In this document: positions 25,082 to 36,640 of the stretch, piece after piece
Layout: every line of letters starts with the position of its first letter
Numbering within the stretch: the first letter of the stretch is position 1
Assembly (NCBI GenBank): GCA_028671895.1
Contig: CM053794.1
Coordinates: 23,918,501-23,982,500 of the forward strand
Direction of reading: 5' to 3'
Length of the DNA stretch: 64,000 nt
Origin: Oenanthe sinensis
Lineage: Eukaryota > Streptophyta > Magnoliopsida > Apiales > Apiaceae
Position numbers and translations under genes: made by a program
Notes under the pieces: generated by a model
Seen by the model: only the letters and a program-made list of their open reading frames with translations
Told to the model about the DNA's origin: nothing
Databases searched by the model: none

Positions 25082-25334
25082 CATACATAATTTTATAATC
25101 TTTTAATTTTCTTAAATTGATTACAATCTCATTTTAGAAAATGAATATCAATTTTATTTAATTTGTCAAAATTAAAAAATTGATTAAATCATGCAATTTT
25201 TCTCACAAGTCACAACACAAATATGAAATTTGGAATTCAACATCAAGAATTAAAAAAAAACAACTTATGACCACTTCGATCACATAGAGAAATTGACCAT
25301 AATTAAATATGTTACATTTGTATTATTATACATA

Positions 25335-25365
<31 letters not shown>

Positions 25366-25381
25366 TATAATACATTAAATT

Positions 25382-26010
25382 TGGGAATATCATTAAATTA
25401 AATATATCTTGACATCTGTACGGTTGGATCGTCGAGAAATATTTTTAAAAAAATGGAAAGAACAATTCGTGACAAAACACTAGTTACGAATTCTAGTCAA
25501 TATAGTAGTGATATACTAAGATCTCCAACCAAATTAATTTTATATTTTTTTAAAATTTGAAAATATCATTATTTAGATATATCTTGACATCCGTTCGGTT
25601 GGATTGTCGAGAAATATTTTAAAAGAATAGAAACAACAATTCGTGACAATGCACTAGTTACGAGTACTAGTCAATATAGTAGTGATATACTAAGATCTCC
25701 AACAAAATTATTATTATTTTTTTAATTTGGGGATATCATTATATTATATATATCTTGACATTCATATGGTTGGATTGTTGAGAAATATTTTTAGAAAAAT
25801 AGAAATAACAATTCGTGACAAAACAATAGTTACGAGTACTAGTCAAGTAGTCAATATAGTAATGATATACTAGAATCTTCAACCAAATTAATTTTTTATT
25901 TTTTTTAAAATTTGAGAATATCATTATATGAAGTATATCTTGACATCCGTACGGTTGGATCGTCGAGAAATATTTCTTAAAAAATAGAAACAACAATCCG
26001 TAAAAGTTAT
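25382..26010 (+). repeat. Four-unit tandem repeat, period about 172-184 bp
   Basis: Units start near 25,382, 25,558, 25,730 and 25,914. Each has ATATCATTA, then TATATCTTGACAT, GGTTGGAT-GT-GAGAAATAT and ACAATTCGTGACAA; the last unit is cut short. Units differ by substitutions, so the array is not recent. Confidence 0.85.
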
Positions 26011-26334
26011 TTTTATTAATTGGACTTAATTGAGTAAAAAATATTTGTTTTGTTAGCGAACAAATCGATTCGGCTCGACTCGGACCCGACTCGATTTGTT
26101 CGCGAAAAACTCGTGTTCGGCTCGTTTATTAGGAAACTCGGCTCGACTCGGTTCGTTTTAAAAAAAAGTCAAACTCGGCTCGGTTCTGTTCGTTTTAAAA
26201 AAAAGTCAAACTCGGCTCGGCTCGGGCAAAACTCGGCTCGATTAAAACCCTGTTCCTTCTCCTAATTATGTATATGCATGTTCCTCAATTCTTTGTGTGT
26301 ATATATATTTCATGAAACCTTGTTAATGAATGTT

Positions 26335-26370
26335 ATGAAACCCAAATTTCTTGACATGGGTCATTGCTAA
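26335..26370 (+). other. Short upstream ORF before the PPR gene
   Basis: ATG at 26,335 opens an 11-codon frame ending TAA at 26,368-26,370. A second upstream ATG at 26,380 opens a 9-codon frame that overlaps the main start. Either could lower translation of the PPR gene if the transcript starts upstream of them, which is unknown. Confidence 0.35.
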
Positions 26371-26390
26371 ATATATATAATGTGTGCTCA

Positions 26391-28502
26391 ATGGCACAAG
26401 TGTTAACAAAATCCCCCCTTTTATATAATTATCTTGTCAAGAATTGTTCTTTAGCTATTAAAGTTTCCTCTTTTACTTCAGTTTTTGCAAAAGAATTGAA
26501 GATTGTTCAAGTAACTTGTGTTAGGTATAGATACCCTTTGTCTTTTTGTTCAAATTTTAGCTGTACAAGTAGTAATTTAGAAAGGGTATGGTGGGAAAGT
26601 TCTTGTCAGACAGTTTTGTTGAGGAATCTTGAAATTGCTTTGAAAAATCGTAAGTTGGATGAGGCATGGGATTCGTATAAAGGGTTTAAGAAATTATATG
26701 GGTTTCCTGAAAAGAATGTGATGAGTAAGCTTGTCACTGAGTTGTGTTACTCTTCTGATACTAAGTGGCTTCGAAGAGCTTGTGTTTTAGTCTTTTCGAT
26801 TCCGAAAGGGGAATTGGATTTGCTTGGCCCGTGTTTGTTGACTAATTTGTCGTTGTCGTTGGCGAGAGCTCGAATGCCAGTTGATGCCTCAATGATTCTT
26901 AGAGTGATGCTTGAGAAAGAATGGTTACCTGCAGTGAATACGGTAGGGTTGATAGTTCTTCATATGGTGAATACGGAAATTGGAATGTATTTGGCGTCGA
27001 ATTTATTGTTTGAGACTTGTGAATGTACGAAAACGTCGTCTGGTGAAAATCGAATAAAGCTTGAGACTATGACTTTTAATCTTGTTCTTGATGCTTGTGT
27101 GAAGTTTGGATCGTTTCTGAAAGGTCAACAGATTATTGAGTTAATGGCCAAAGTAGGGGTTGTAGCTGATGCACACACCATTACTGCAATTGCACAAATC
27201 CATGAGATGAATAATCAGAGGGATGAGCTGAAGAAATTTAAAGATCATGTCGAAAAGGTTTCATATCGTTTTGTTCGCCACTATCGGCAGTTTTTTGATA
27301 GTCTGTTGAACTTGCATTTGAAATTTGACGATATAGATTCTGCTTGTGAATTGATAACGGACATGTATAGATATCAGGAGTCTATTTCTTGTGATGACGA
27401 TACAAGGAAACCTCAGAACCCTTGCCTTGTCCCAATTGGTTCACAAAATCTAAAAAATGGGTCAAAATTACAAATTTTACCTCAGCTGCTACAGAAGGAT
27501 TCGATTGTCAAGGTTGAAGGCAAACAGGAGCTTATTCTATACCAAAAAGGTAAACTTGTTCTTAGCAACAAAGCACTGGCTAAGATGATCAATGGATACA
27601 AGAGATCTGGAAGGATTAGCGACCTCTCAAAGCTTTTAAGTAGCATTGAGAAGGATGTTACTTCTCTGCAAGGAGAAAATTTATGTTCGGGTGTTGTTGA
27701 TGCCTGTATTCACGTCGGATGGCTAGAAACTGCTCATGACATTTTGGAGGATTTGGACTCATTGGGGGTACCACTGGGAACAAATTCATATACATCACTT
27801 TTTAGAGCATATTACAAACGACAGATGTTTAGAGAAGCAGAAGCATTGCTTAAACTAAGCCAGAAAGCTGGCGTCTTTGGAAATATGTCCAATGAAATGG
27901 TCTACTCTACATATCCTTCCCTTCATGAAAATAAAACTTTACACTCAGAGGCAGTATTGCATTGTGGTAGATCAGATTTGGCCGACTACCTTGCCCGGGA
28001 AATGAGTGACGAGCAAGAAGAGACCTCGTTTGTGGAAAACGAGCTCAACTCCTCTATCTACTTCTTCATGAAGGCGAATATGATTGATGACGCAATGATG
28101 GCTTACAGAAGAATGCAGGAGATGAGGATACATCCCACACGGTTAACTTTCTTTACTCTGATTTCTGGCTATTCCTCTTTGAATATGTATCGTGAAATTA
28201 CAATCAGATGGGGGGAAATTAAAAGGAATACAGAGAGTGGTATTCTAGTAACTGACAGGGATTTATATGAGTTGTTACTGTATAATTTTATTCGTGGTGG
28301 TTACTTTGAAAGGGTGATGGAGATCATTAGTCACATGAAGGACCATGGTATGTTCATGGACAAATGGATGTATAAAAGAGAGTTTCTGAAATATCATAAG
28401 GATCTTTACAGAAACTTAAAAGCTTCCAATGCGAAAAATGAGGTTCAAAGTGATAGAATAGAATATGTCCAGGCATTTAGAAAGTGGGTTGGTATACGTT
28501 AA
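26391..28502 (+). CDS. PPR protein, probably mitochondrial, At4g17616-like
   Basis: Single uninterrupted frame of 703 codons from ATG 26,391 to TAA 28,500-28,502, without introns, as usual for PPR genes. The first ~60 residues are basic, Ser-rich and poor in acid residues, like an organelle targeting peptide. Degenerate PPR-type helix pairs follow: TFNLVLDACVKFGSFLKGQQIIELMAKVGV (around residue 230), SGVVDACIHVGWLETAHDIL and NSYTSLFRAYYKRQMFREAEALL (around 440-500), and FFTLISGYSSLNMYREI near residue 600. A YELLLYNFIRGGYFERVMEII unit follows near 640. No DYW or E domain is seen. PPR proteins bind organelle RNA and act in processing, stability, splicing or translation; the target is unknown. 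It resembles the Arabidopsis At4g17616/At1g03100 type, judged from memory. An ATG at 26,391 was preferred over the upstream TTG. An hAT element sits 139 bp upstream. Confidence 0.9.
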   Translation: MAQVLTKSPLLYNYLVKNCSLAIKVSSFTSVFAKELKIVQVTCVRYRYPLSFCSNFSCTSSNLERVWWESSCQTVLLRNLEIALKNRKLDEAWDSYKGFKKLYGFPEKNVMSKLVTELCYSSDTKWLRRACVLVFSIPKGELDLLGPCLLTNLSLSLARARMPVDASMILRVMLEKEWLPAVNTVGLIVLHMVNTEIGMYLASNLLFETCECTKTSSGENRIKLETMTFNLVLDACVKFGSFLKGQQIIELMAKVGVVADAHTITAIAQIHEMNNQRDELKKFKDHVEKVSYRFVRHYRQFFDSLLNLHLKFDDIDSACELITDMYRYQESISCDDDTRKPQNPCLVPIGSQNLKNGSKLQILPQLLQKDSIVKVEGKQELILYQKGKLVLSNKALAKMINGYKRSGRISDLSKLLSSIEKDVTSLQGENLCSGVVDACIHVGWLETAHDILEDLDSLGVPLGTNSYTSLFRAYYKRQMFREAEALLKLSQKAGVFGNMSNEMVYSTYPSLHENKTLHSEAVLHCGRSDLADYLAREMSDEQEETSFVENELNSSIYFFMKANMIDDAMMAYRRMQEMRIHPTRLTFFTLISGYSSLNMYREITIRWGEIKRNTESGILVTDRDLYELLLYNFIRGGYFERVMEIISHMKDHGMFMDKWMYKREFLKYHKDLYRNLKASNAKNEVQSDRIEYVQAFRKWVGIR

Positions 28503-29313
28503 CATGAAGAAAGTATTTAGTTGCCAGTTTTGGCCCTTGGTGTAAAATGTTTAACAAGAATTGGAACTGCTTCCAAACTTTACCGACTTACCATTAGTGC
28601 ATCTCAAACAACTTGTAAGTTGTTTAAGTTTTGAAATATGTATTAGTTTCTGTAGGTCTTTTCTGGTGCTTACTCTTCCTTGTGCAATTGCATGCTGTTA
28701 ATTTGATTGCTTATGTTGTGTCTAGTGTGCGTGATACTGTTTCCACAACTTGAAAAGCAATTTTGATGCAATAACTTGATCGCTCTTTGTTTCTTGCTGC
28801 AGTCTGTTAGTAAAATAAGGCACTATTAAACTAAACAAGAACATCAAATTATCAAAAGTTATCTTATACCTGTCTATTTTGCATTGTCTGTTATCTCTTT
28901 GTCACTGTGTTAGTTCTACATTCTTTTTTGCTGTGCTCCCTTTGTTTATAAGCTGTAAATCATATTAATTTCCGTCTAAGAAATCATCAAACAAAGACAC
29001 AAAGAGATATATACACAAATATGCAAGTATCAAAGTATATAATGTGAAAAATATAAAATGTTGCATGACAAAAACAACTAGGACAACCAGAAAGAACCAT
29101 AATTAAATTAGTCCAGAAAAACACTGCACTTGGCTCATTGTCTGTTATTGAGAAACAAGTTCTTGATGATATTAAATACCATAGAAGTGAATCCTACCTA
29201 GTCCCCTAACTTGCTTTTGCTCTATATCTCGCCCTACATGGTCTCTAATCACAATACCTAACATGGGTCTCTGATCACAATACCCTACACGGGTTCTATT
29301 CTTGATCGAAAAT
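28503..29313. other. PPR downstream region
   Basis: Probable 3' untranslated region followed by non-coding DNA. Near 29,220-29,290 a ~30-bp unit (TCTCTAATCACAATACCTA, then TCTCTGATCACAATACCCTA) occurs twice. No gene seen. Confidence 0.4.
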
Positions 29314-29535
29314 TTTTCTATGAATAAAATGAATCGGAGTTTGAAGAAGGGGAAGGGGCCCTTGACCCGCAACAGATAGAGGAGGGTTTATTTAATCACA
29401 TAGTATGGCTCCTAGCATATGACACCCTGGGGATATTCTGTTTGATTATATCGAAAGGCCCAACGAATTGGGATTTCTCTATTGGTCCAGGTTATTTCGG
29501 GATAAACAGATCCTTTACGATGGGGAGGATGAGCT
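29314..29535 (+). pseudogene. ycf2: Nuclear insert of chloroplast ycf2 (partial)
   Basis: A ~220-bp stretch matches the plastid gene ycf2: it spells FEEGEGALDPQQIEEGLFNHIVW, and with frameshifts continues through the equivalents of IERPNELGFPYWAR. ycf2 encodes a large essential plastid protein linked to the protein-import motor, but this is a fragment in nuclear DNA with stops and indels. The flanks are ordinary nuclear sequence. It is a NUPT and has no function of its own. Confidence 0.85.
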
Positions 29536-29818
29536 ATAATTATATTTGAATAACAGCTTTATGTCTTGTGTATAGATAGCAACAGCTTCCTGTCTTGTGT
29601 ATAGTTTTTTAAGTAGCTTTCTGGGTGTGTTATAGCATACCTTTATTTTGATATACAAGGATTTTGATTTTGGAGTTGGATCTTTTTATTATTTTATGAC
29701 AACTTTTAAAGAAATAGTTCTTATTTTACTATTTAATATTTAGATATTACTTTCAGTCAAAAAAATAGATATTACTTATGCTTATTTAAAAGTATAGATT
29801 AGATATATTTAGTGCTAA
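29536..29818. other. AT-rich spacer, nothing recognised
   Basis: Contains two nearly identical short pieces (AGCTTTATGTCTTGTGTATAG and AGCTTCCTGTCTTGTGTATAG in part) near 29,550-29,605. It ends in the TAA target duplication of the next MITE. Confidence 0.35.
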
Positions 29819-30123
29819 GTGCTTGTTTGGTTAATCATAGGAAGTAATTTCCATGGGAAGTTGTAATTACTAGATATTAAATTCCTTAATAAAATTCCTA
29901 GGAAATATAAATTTTTATTTGGTTGATAGGTAGAAAAATGTAATTCATGGGAAGTATAAATTAACTAGGGGAGGGTGGGTAAGCAATTTTCCATATTTTG
30001 TGGGAATTTATACTTCCAAGGCATTTCTACTTACCATACTAGTGTTAACCAAACAATTTCATATATTCTCACTTCCTAGGAAGTTCAAGTTCCTGGGTAT
30101 TTTCCTGTCTACCAAACAAGCAT
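29819..30123. mobile_element. Tourist-like (PIF/Harbinger) MITE, 305 bp
   Basis: Ends GTGCTTGTTTGGT and ACCAAACAAGCAT are inverted repeats matching at 12 of 13 positions. TAA flanks both sides (29,816-29,818 and 30,124-30,126), the 3-bp duplication expected for this superfamily. The interior is rich in inverted copies of TTCCTAGGAA-like words. Confidence 0.85.
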
Positions 30124-30411
30124 TAAGTATTTCATTTTGATGGTTTACAAAAGAAATGCTAAAAAAAGTATAATAGAAGTTTTGAAAAGAACTATTTCTA
30201 AAAGAATAATTTAAAATAAAAGTAAATAATATTAGAATTAAAATTTACTTATAATAATTTTTAATCTATATATTGTCCAAAAAAACATGGAACGGCGCAG
30301 GGCGGGGGGTGAGGTTTGTTAGTAAGGTAGTAAATTTTATGATTATGTTAGCATGTTTTTCTTTATTTCATACTAAAAATCTATGGACATATTGAGTGCT
30401 TTATTATTTAA

Positions 30412-30540
30412 TACTCCGTCCGTCTCACTCATTTCTTTACATTTGGATTGGGTACGGAGTTAAAAAATATTTATAAAGTTATGAATAAAGTAAGAAGAGA
30501 AGTTTTGAATAAACATTACTTTTTTTAAATTAAAAATTGA
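30412..30540 (+). mobile_element. Stowaway-like MITE end, truncated
   Basis: TACTCCGTCCGTCTCACTCA at 30,412 resembles the Stowaway terminus (CTCC-TCCGTCC after TA). No opposite terminus was found, so this is a fragment at best. Confidence 0.4.
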
Positions 30541-31108
30541 AAACTTATTATAGAAATTATTATATTGAATTAATTTAGTCGCGCTTTACGCGGTAGTTTA
30601 AATTTGTACATTTTGTAATTAAAAATCTATATATGATAATTAATATTTTATTGAGATAAATTCTTATATTGTTACCAAACATGTATGATATATATGTTAG
30701 AGGCGTCCACTTTTAAGGGAGTTATTTAATTATATTTAAATTTTTTAAATATAAATATATGAGATACATTTGAATTAAATATAAATACGCAATGGTCCTC
30801 TTGTTGCATGGAATTTGACTGTTTCCTTTTTCTATCGTAAATATAATTAGGTTATATTATAGTACTCCGATTAGTGGATTGGTTTTCCCTTTCAGTTCCG
30901 ATATATAATAAAATTGACGTATTTATATTTCCTTTTGACATTAATTACAGTTGCACATAAGGTCAAATTGAATTTAAAATATAAAAAAGTGTTATTATTT
31001 ACTCTTATACTATGAGTACTTAAAGATTGTTGCCAGTGAACAATTTACTAGTGACAGAAGAAACCACAACAACAGTAAACAATTTACCAGTGACAAGAAA
31101 CACTAAAA
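30541..31108. other. AT-rich DNA upstream of ABCB copy 3
   Basis: No gene. A GTCGCGCTTTACGCGG hairpin-like word lies at 30,580. CAGTGACA-GAAAC-type repeats precede the ABCB homology at 31,045-31,105. Confidence 0.35.
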
Positions 31109-34100
31109 TTGCCGGAAAGGTCTTCTGACAAGCAAGATTTAGATAAGAGCAAAAAGAAGGAAGTTGCTAATTCAGTTCCATTTCACAAGATGTTCTTGTT
31201 TGCAGACAGCACTGACTATGATTTGATGTTTGTTGGCACAATCACAGCCGTAGAAAATGGAATTTCCTTACCCCTTATGACTTTGATATTAAGGGAACTG
31301 GTTGATACTTTTGGACGAACCGTGGATACACAAAAGTTGTTCATGCAGTTTAAACCTTTAGTAAAATTCATTCTGATGATTGCATCTTTACTTGACTCAA
31401 CTTGTCTTAGTACCTCGATCATTTTTATCGCTGGAGCTGCGGATGATTTTTCACCCGACGGAGAGATTCCTTTTTATGTGCTGCGCTTTTGTAGTTCAAT
31501 GTAACTCATTTTTCTTCTCAATGTTTGATGATTTGTCACTCTTTAGCTCGTGTATGTTGAATTTTTGAGCAATAGAGGAAACTGAGAAGTGGGTTATGTT
31601 CATCAGGTTTCCCTTAAGTATATGTACTTGGCACTGGGTTCTGGCCTTGCAGCATTTCCATGTAAGTTTTATGACCAGCTCCTTGTTAGATTACCGAATA
31701 CCGTCTAAAGTAGAAATGATCGGCAGCCTGAATAAACGACTGAAAATTTCATGTTTTCATGTTTAAGAGGTGGTCTCTGAAATATCACAGGGGAGAGACA
31801 GGCTGCACAGATTAGACATTTATACTTGAAGGCTATATCGAATCAAGATGTTGCATTCTTTGATATTGAAACTAGCACGGGTGAAGTTGTTGAGAGATTT
31901 TCAGCTGACACTGTGATCATTCAAGGTGTTCTGACTGAAAAGGTACATCTTCTTTATAATGCAGATCAAATATACTGCCAGCCAAAATTTATATTTTAAT
32001 TTAATGTGATACTCATTTTATTGACTACAAACTTCAGGTTGGAAAATTTATACAGTTAGTATCTACATTTCTGGATGGCTTTATGATGGCTTTTATTCAG
32101 GGTTGGCTTCTTGCTCTTGTCTTAATGTCTTCGATACCTTGTATTGTTATTGCTTCTGATATTATGACCATCTTTTTGGCAAGGTTCATGTCTCGAGGAC
32201 AATCATCTTATTTTGAAGCAGTGAACATAGTTCAACAAACAGTTGGCTCAATTAGAACAGTAAGTACCATTGGGTTTTTATTTTGTCTTGGAAGTTTAAT
32301 CTTACTTTAGCATTGAGCACGTATGCAATCATGAAAATCATGAAGTTGGCGTATGCATTCAGGTTGCATCCTTTACAGGGGAGAGGCAAACCATCCCTAA
32401 ATTTGATGAGTCCCCTAAAACAGCATACTTATCTGGCGTGTAAGAGGGCTTGGCAGCTGGATAGGTTCTGGCATATTTATGTTGGTCCACTTCAGTAGCT
32501 ATGCATTGGCTGTGTGGTTTGGGGAAGAATGATCTTACGCAAAAATTATGCAGGTGGAGAGGCCATAAATGTGATCATTGCTGTGTTAACCGCTTACCGA
32601 CACTCTCTCTGTAAGTTGCTAGTGATTTGAATTCTAAGTGACATGTGTACGTAATTTTCGTAGGCAATTTTCTGGATGCATAAAGATGTAATATTTGGCA
32701 TGGCCTGATGTATTTTACTTCTCTAGTTCGTTAGGACAAACGTCTCCATGCTTGACTGCATTCACTTCTGGACAAGTTGGTCATTGGTGCTTATAAGATA
32801 TATGAAACTCTAAACCGAACACCAGAGATTGATCCTTTCAATACCAAGGGTCGGAAGCTGGATGACATTGATGGCGACATTGAACTAAGAGATGTCTACT
32901 TTAGTTATCCATCAAGACCAAATGAACTAATTTTTTGAAGGACTTCATCTTGCAATAACAAGAGGAACAACTACAGCTCTAGTAGGGTATAGTGGAAGTG
33001 GGAAATCAACAGTGATCAGTCTGATAGAGAGGTTTTATGATCCACAAGCAGGTGAAGTTCTTATAGACCATATTAATCTCAAAGATTTTCAGCTCAAATG
33101 GTTCCATGTAAAGTAGGTCTTGTTAGCCAGGAACCAGTACTGTTTTCTTCGAGCATTAAAGACAACATTTCTTATGGGAAGGATGGTGCAACCCTTGAAG
33201 AAATTAAAGCTGCTGCTGAGCAATCCAATGCTGCTAAGTTCATAGATAATCTACCTCAGGTTTATTCTTAAATATTATATGTTTTCCCATAATCCTGAAA
33301 AACAAAATTCTACAAATTTTATATCTTAACAGTAAGGGTTCAATGTAAAGTCATTTACAAGACTTGCATGAATATTTCAAAATTTTATCCACTTATGTTT
33401 TTTTTTTTAAATTGTATGAAGCACTTTGGACTTTCATCTTTGTAGGGACTAGATACATTGGTCGATGTACATGGACTCAGATGTCTGGCGGCCAAAAGCA
33501 GAGAATTGCAATAGCTAGGCCTATTGTGAAGAACCCTAAAATATTATTTTTGGATGAAGCTACAATTGCTCTTGATGTAGAATCTAGCAGGCATTGGACA
33601 GGCTCATGGTCAGCACAACAACACTTGTTGTAGCCCATCATTTGAGTAAGTAAAGAATGCTGATACCATTGATGTAATTTGTAATCAGGTCCACATTCGG
33701 AGCTGCTACAAGATCCTGAAGGAGCATACAGCCAGCTTGTAAGACTACAACAAATAAGAAAAATTCTCGAACATGTGGCAACATATCAGGATAGGCCTTA
33801 ATACTAGTACCAAAAATTCAGAAAGACACTCAAGACAGCAGATTTCTGTGATAGGCACTATGAGCAATGGATTATCAGAAACCACAACTAGTGGCAGCCA
33901 CTCACTTTCAGGTCTATTAGGTACATCTAGTTCAACAAATATTTCAGACCCTCAGATAAGTTAGAGAAATGTACACTACGTGGCTCGGCCAATTTGAACA
34001 AACCAGAATTTCCAGTTTTAATAGTAAGTTTTCTAGTTGCAGTGTCAAATGGTCTAATACTTCCTACGAATGGCTTACTTACTTCAGTGTTACAAAAACC

Positions 34101-36640
34101 TTCTACGAGTCAGATCATAAGCTTCTGAAGGATTCGGAGTTTTGGGCTCTAATGTGTGTTGTTCTCGGTGTGGAAGTTTTTTGATCGACAATGCCACTAA
34201 GAACGTACTGTTTTGCCGTGGCAGGCTCTAAATTGATCATAAGAGTTAGATTAATGTGCTTTGAAAAAGTGACACATACAGAGATAAGTTGGTTTGACAA
34301 ATTGGAAAACTCAAGCGCGGTGCAATAGGTGCATGGCTTTTTGCTGATGCATCCGCGGTGAGAGCTATTGTTGGGGATGCATTAGGTTATTTGGTTCAAA
34401 TTTTTGTAATTGCAATTGCTGGTTTAGTTATTGGTTTCCAAGCAAGTTGGCAATTGAGTATTCTACTGCTTGTCATGCTACCTCTAGTAGGACTGAATGG
34501 GTATTTTCAGATAAAATCCTTCATTGGATCCCATGCTGATTCAAAGGTTGCAATGGAGTAAAGTAGACCGTAAATGACTTTTTTCTTCATCTATAAAATC
34601 CACTATATGTATATTTTTAATGTTTCTGATTAGTTAATCTATTACTATATATTAAATGGCCTTATTTATAAGAAAATAACAAGAATATCTTAATGACTGA
34701 GAAATTACCAGTATACTCATATTTAATAATGACATAACAAAAACACATTTATTTGTTATTAATGCTAAAAATGCATTCATTAGGTTTTGTTATATTATGT
34801 ATAATTACATATTCAACATCATTTATAGAGTTTATTAATAATATCACACATGATGAATATTTATCTTTTTTTTTAATTATTTTTATTTATTATGATGTTA
34901 AATATTATATTTCATACAAGATCAAAATTATCGTTAGGTCTCAAACCAGTAATCTTGTGTTAAATAGTCACTGTTACAACCATTTGATCTACTTGAACTT
35001 TTGTGAACTTTTGTTTTTCTTTTAAAAGTCTTAATATATAAACCAGGAATTTTGTTTATCATATATTAATTTTTCATATTATAAATGCATAATATATGAG
35101 TTATTTATTAATATTTTTTAAATATGAGAAATATAATTTATATAGTTGAGTTCAAATTTTTTTGTTAGTACAAATTAAATGAATTTTTAAAAAGTTATAA
35201 CAAATTTAGATTTTAAATATGTTAAGTAATTGAATAAAATATGAAATTGAGCTATAATTGTGATATTAACACTAAAATAATAGTAATATATAAAATAATA
35301 TGATTTCAATGTATATTTATTTTTGAAATTGATAAACAAATTTAAAATAGGAGAATAAATATTATATAAAAATATAAAATATTATAATTTATTGTGAAAA
35401 TACTTGAATTTTAGATGATATATTTTGAAAATAAACTATTACGGTATATAAATATATTGATTAAAGTATTAGTTAAAAAATATGAATTTATATGAATATA
35501 TGTGTGTGTATGTATGTGTTTGTATTAAAAATATATTTTTATATAAAAAACATAAATTTTAAATAAATGTTTAAATTCATTATTCATTCGTTCCACCCAG
35601 TTGTTCGGACATTTGTATTTTGTATAATTACATATGTACCATTATTTTAAAATTTTGAGTAAAAAAAGATAGAATTTATGTCATTATTGAATATTTAAAC
35701 AGTAATCTCATGATGTATAATCATATTCAGTAAATTTATAATCTCCCGGTGTGAAGGAAGTTAGTAAATTTAGGTAAAAAATTAGAAAATTTGTAAAATA
35801 GAACTTTTTATAATATATACATAAAATTGTTTAAAAAATTAGTCAAAAAAGCAAAATTTAAAAAAATAATAATGCATAGATATAGTTGCATAATATATGT
35901 GTGATTTTTTAATTATGTTTTAAATATTTATTTAATATTTATAAACTCAATATGAAATTTATATCGGTCAATAAATATTTTAATGAAAATATATAAATTC
36001 GTTTGAAATTAAAATTTTAAAAACAAATATTAACAAATTAATTAATATAAATAATATAAGTAAAAATAATTTTAATTTTATGATTGTACGAAAAGACCCG
36101 TACGAGGCACGAACTTTTAAATAAATTTAATTTTACAATTGTACGAAAACACCCGTGCCCACGGGTTTTACGCTAGTTCATATGTAAATGCTTACAGAAG
36201 CTGTATGATGAAGATGCTAGTCAATTTGCAAATGATGCAGTAGGAAGTGTCAGAACAGTTTCTTCTTTTTGTGCTGAAGATAAGATAATACAACTCTATA
36301 TAAAGAAATCAGACTGTTTTCGGTGTACGTAACCTGTTTCTATGCCGGAGCTCGATTTCTTGAGGCTGCAGGAAAGATCACGGTTCCTGAAATATTTCAG
36401 GTTGTTATAATTTGTTTTCCATGTTACTTTGGCTGGATAATGATGAGAAGTTTCTTGCTCAATTCTTCTCAACGTTGCAGGTTTTCTTTGGCCTCACTAT
36501 GACAGCTGTTAGGATATCTCAACTGGTAAAGCCAAAAGTGCTGCAGCTTCTATATTTTCATTGCTAGACCAGAAGTCAATAATAGAATCAAAAGATGACT
36601 ATGAAATAACAGCTGATTATCATGTTTTCAGAGATTTTTG
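31109..36640 (+). pseudogene. ABCB transporter pseudogene, copy 3 (longest)
   Basis: Intron-containing relic of a plant ABCB4/11/21-type exporter. First exon 31,109-31,330 has VPFHKMFLFADSTDYDLMFVGTI and GISLPLMTLIL but no ATG. Later exons give GERQAAQIRHLYLKAI (31,793), VGKFIQLVSTFLDGF (32,039), VASFTGERQ (32,365) and REGLAAGIGSGIFML (32,437). NBD1 is nearly complete: Walker A GYSGSGKST at 32,985-33,011, LVSQEPVLFSSSIKDNISYG, signature SGGQKQR at 33,484 and Walker B ILFLDEA at 33,541. The linker and second membrane domain follow to 34,560. A Helitron interrupts the next intron, then DEDASQFANDAVGSVRTVSSF (36,210) and VFFGLTMTA (36,480). NBD2 is missing. Breaks include frameshifts near 32,400, 32,935 and 34,180 and TAG near 33,114. 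Confidence 0.85.
34638..36176 (+). mobile_element. Non-autonomous Helitron in an ABCB intron
   Basis: Starts TCTATTACTATATATTAAA and ends with the hairpin CCCGTG-CC-CACGGG (36,152-36,165) followed after seven bases by CTAG, the 3' structure of plant Helitrons (hairpin then CTRR). It lies between A (34,637) and T (36,177), the preferred AT target, with no duplication. The 1.54-kb interior is AT-rich and codes for no Rep/helicase. A second CCCGTAC-like piece at 36,100 resembles a degraded older end. Confidence 0.75.

Larger units (their letters stand above)
24367..26251. mobile_element. Non-autonomous hAT element, 1.9 kb
   Basis: Flanked by the identical 8-bp duplication GTTCCTTC at 24,359-24,366 and 26,252-26,259, the hallmark of hAT insertions. 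Ends are AGGGCTGTAAAT and, inverted, AGGGTTTTAAT. Both ends carry dense subterminal repeats of CTCGGCTCG and its inverse (24,395-24,590 and 26,070-26,245), as expected for transposase binding sites. The interior has no transposase: it is AT-rich, with a 95-bp TA run and a four-unit tandem repeat. It ends 139 bp upstream of the PPR start codon. Confidence 0.85.

Noticed and set aside
26050..26265. 71-codon Arg/Ser-rich frame
   Set aside because: It is the translation of the CTCGGCTCG subterminal repeats of the hAT element.
26364..26390. Upstream TTG start for the PPR gene
   Set aside because: Plant nuclear genes use ATG; the first in-frame ATG is 26,391 and gives a normal targeting peptide.
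30575..30600. Possible Helitron 3' end (CGCGCTTTACGCGG hairpin)
   Set aside because: No CTRR end follows at the right distance and no matching 5' end was found.
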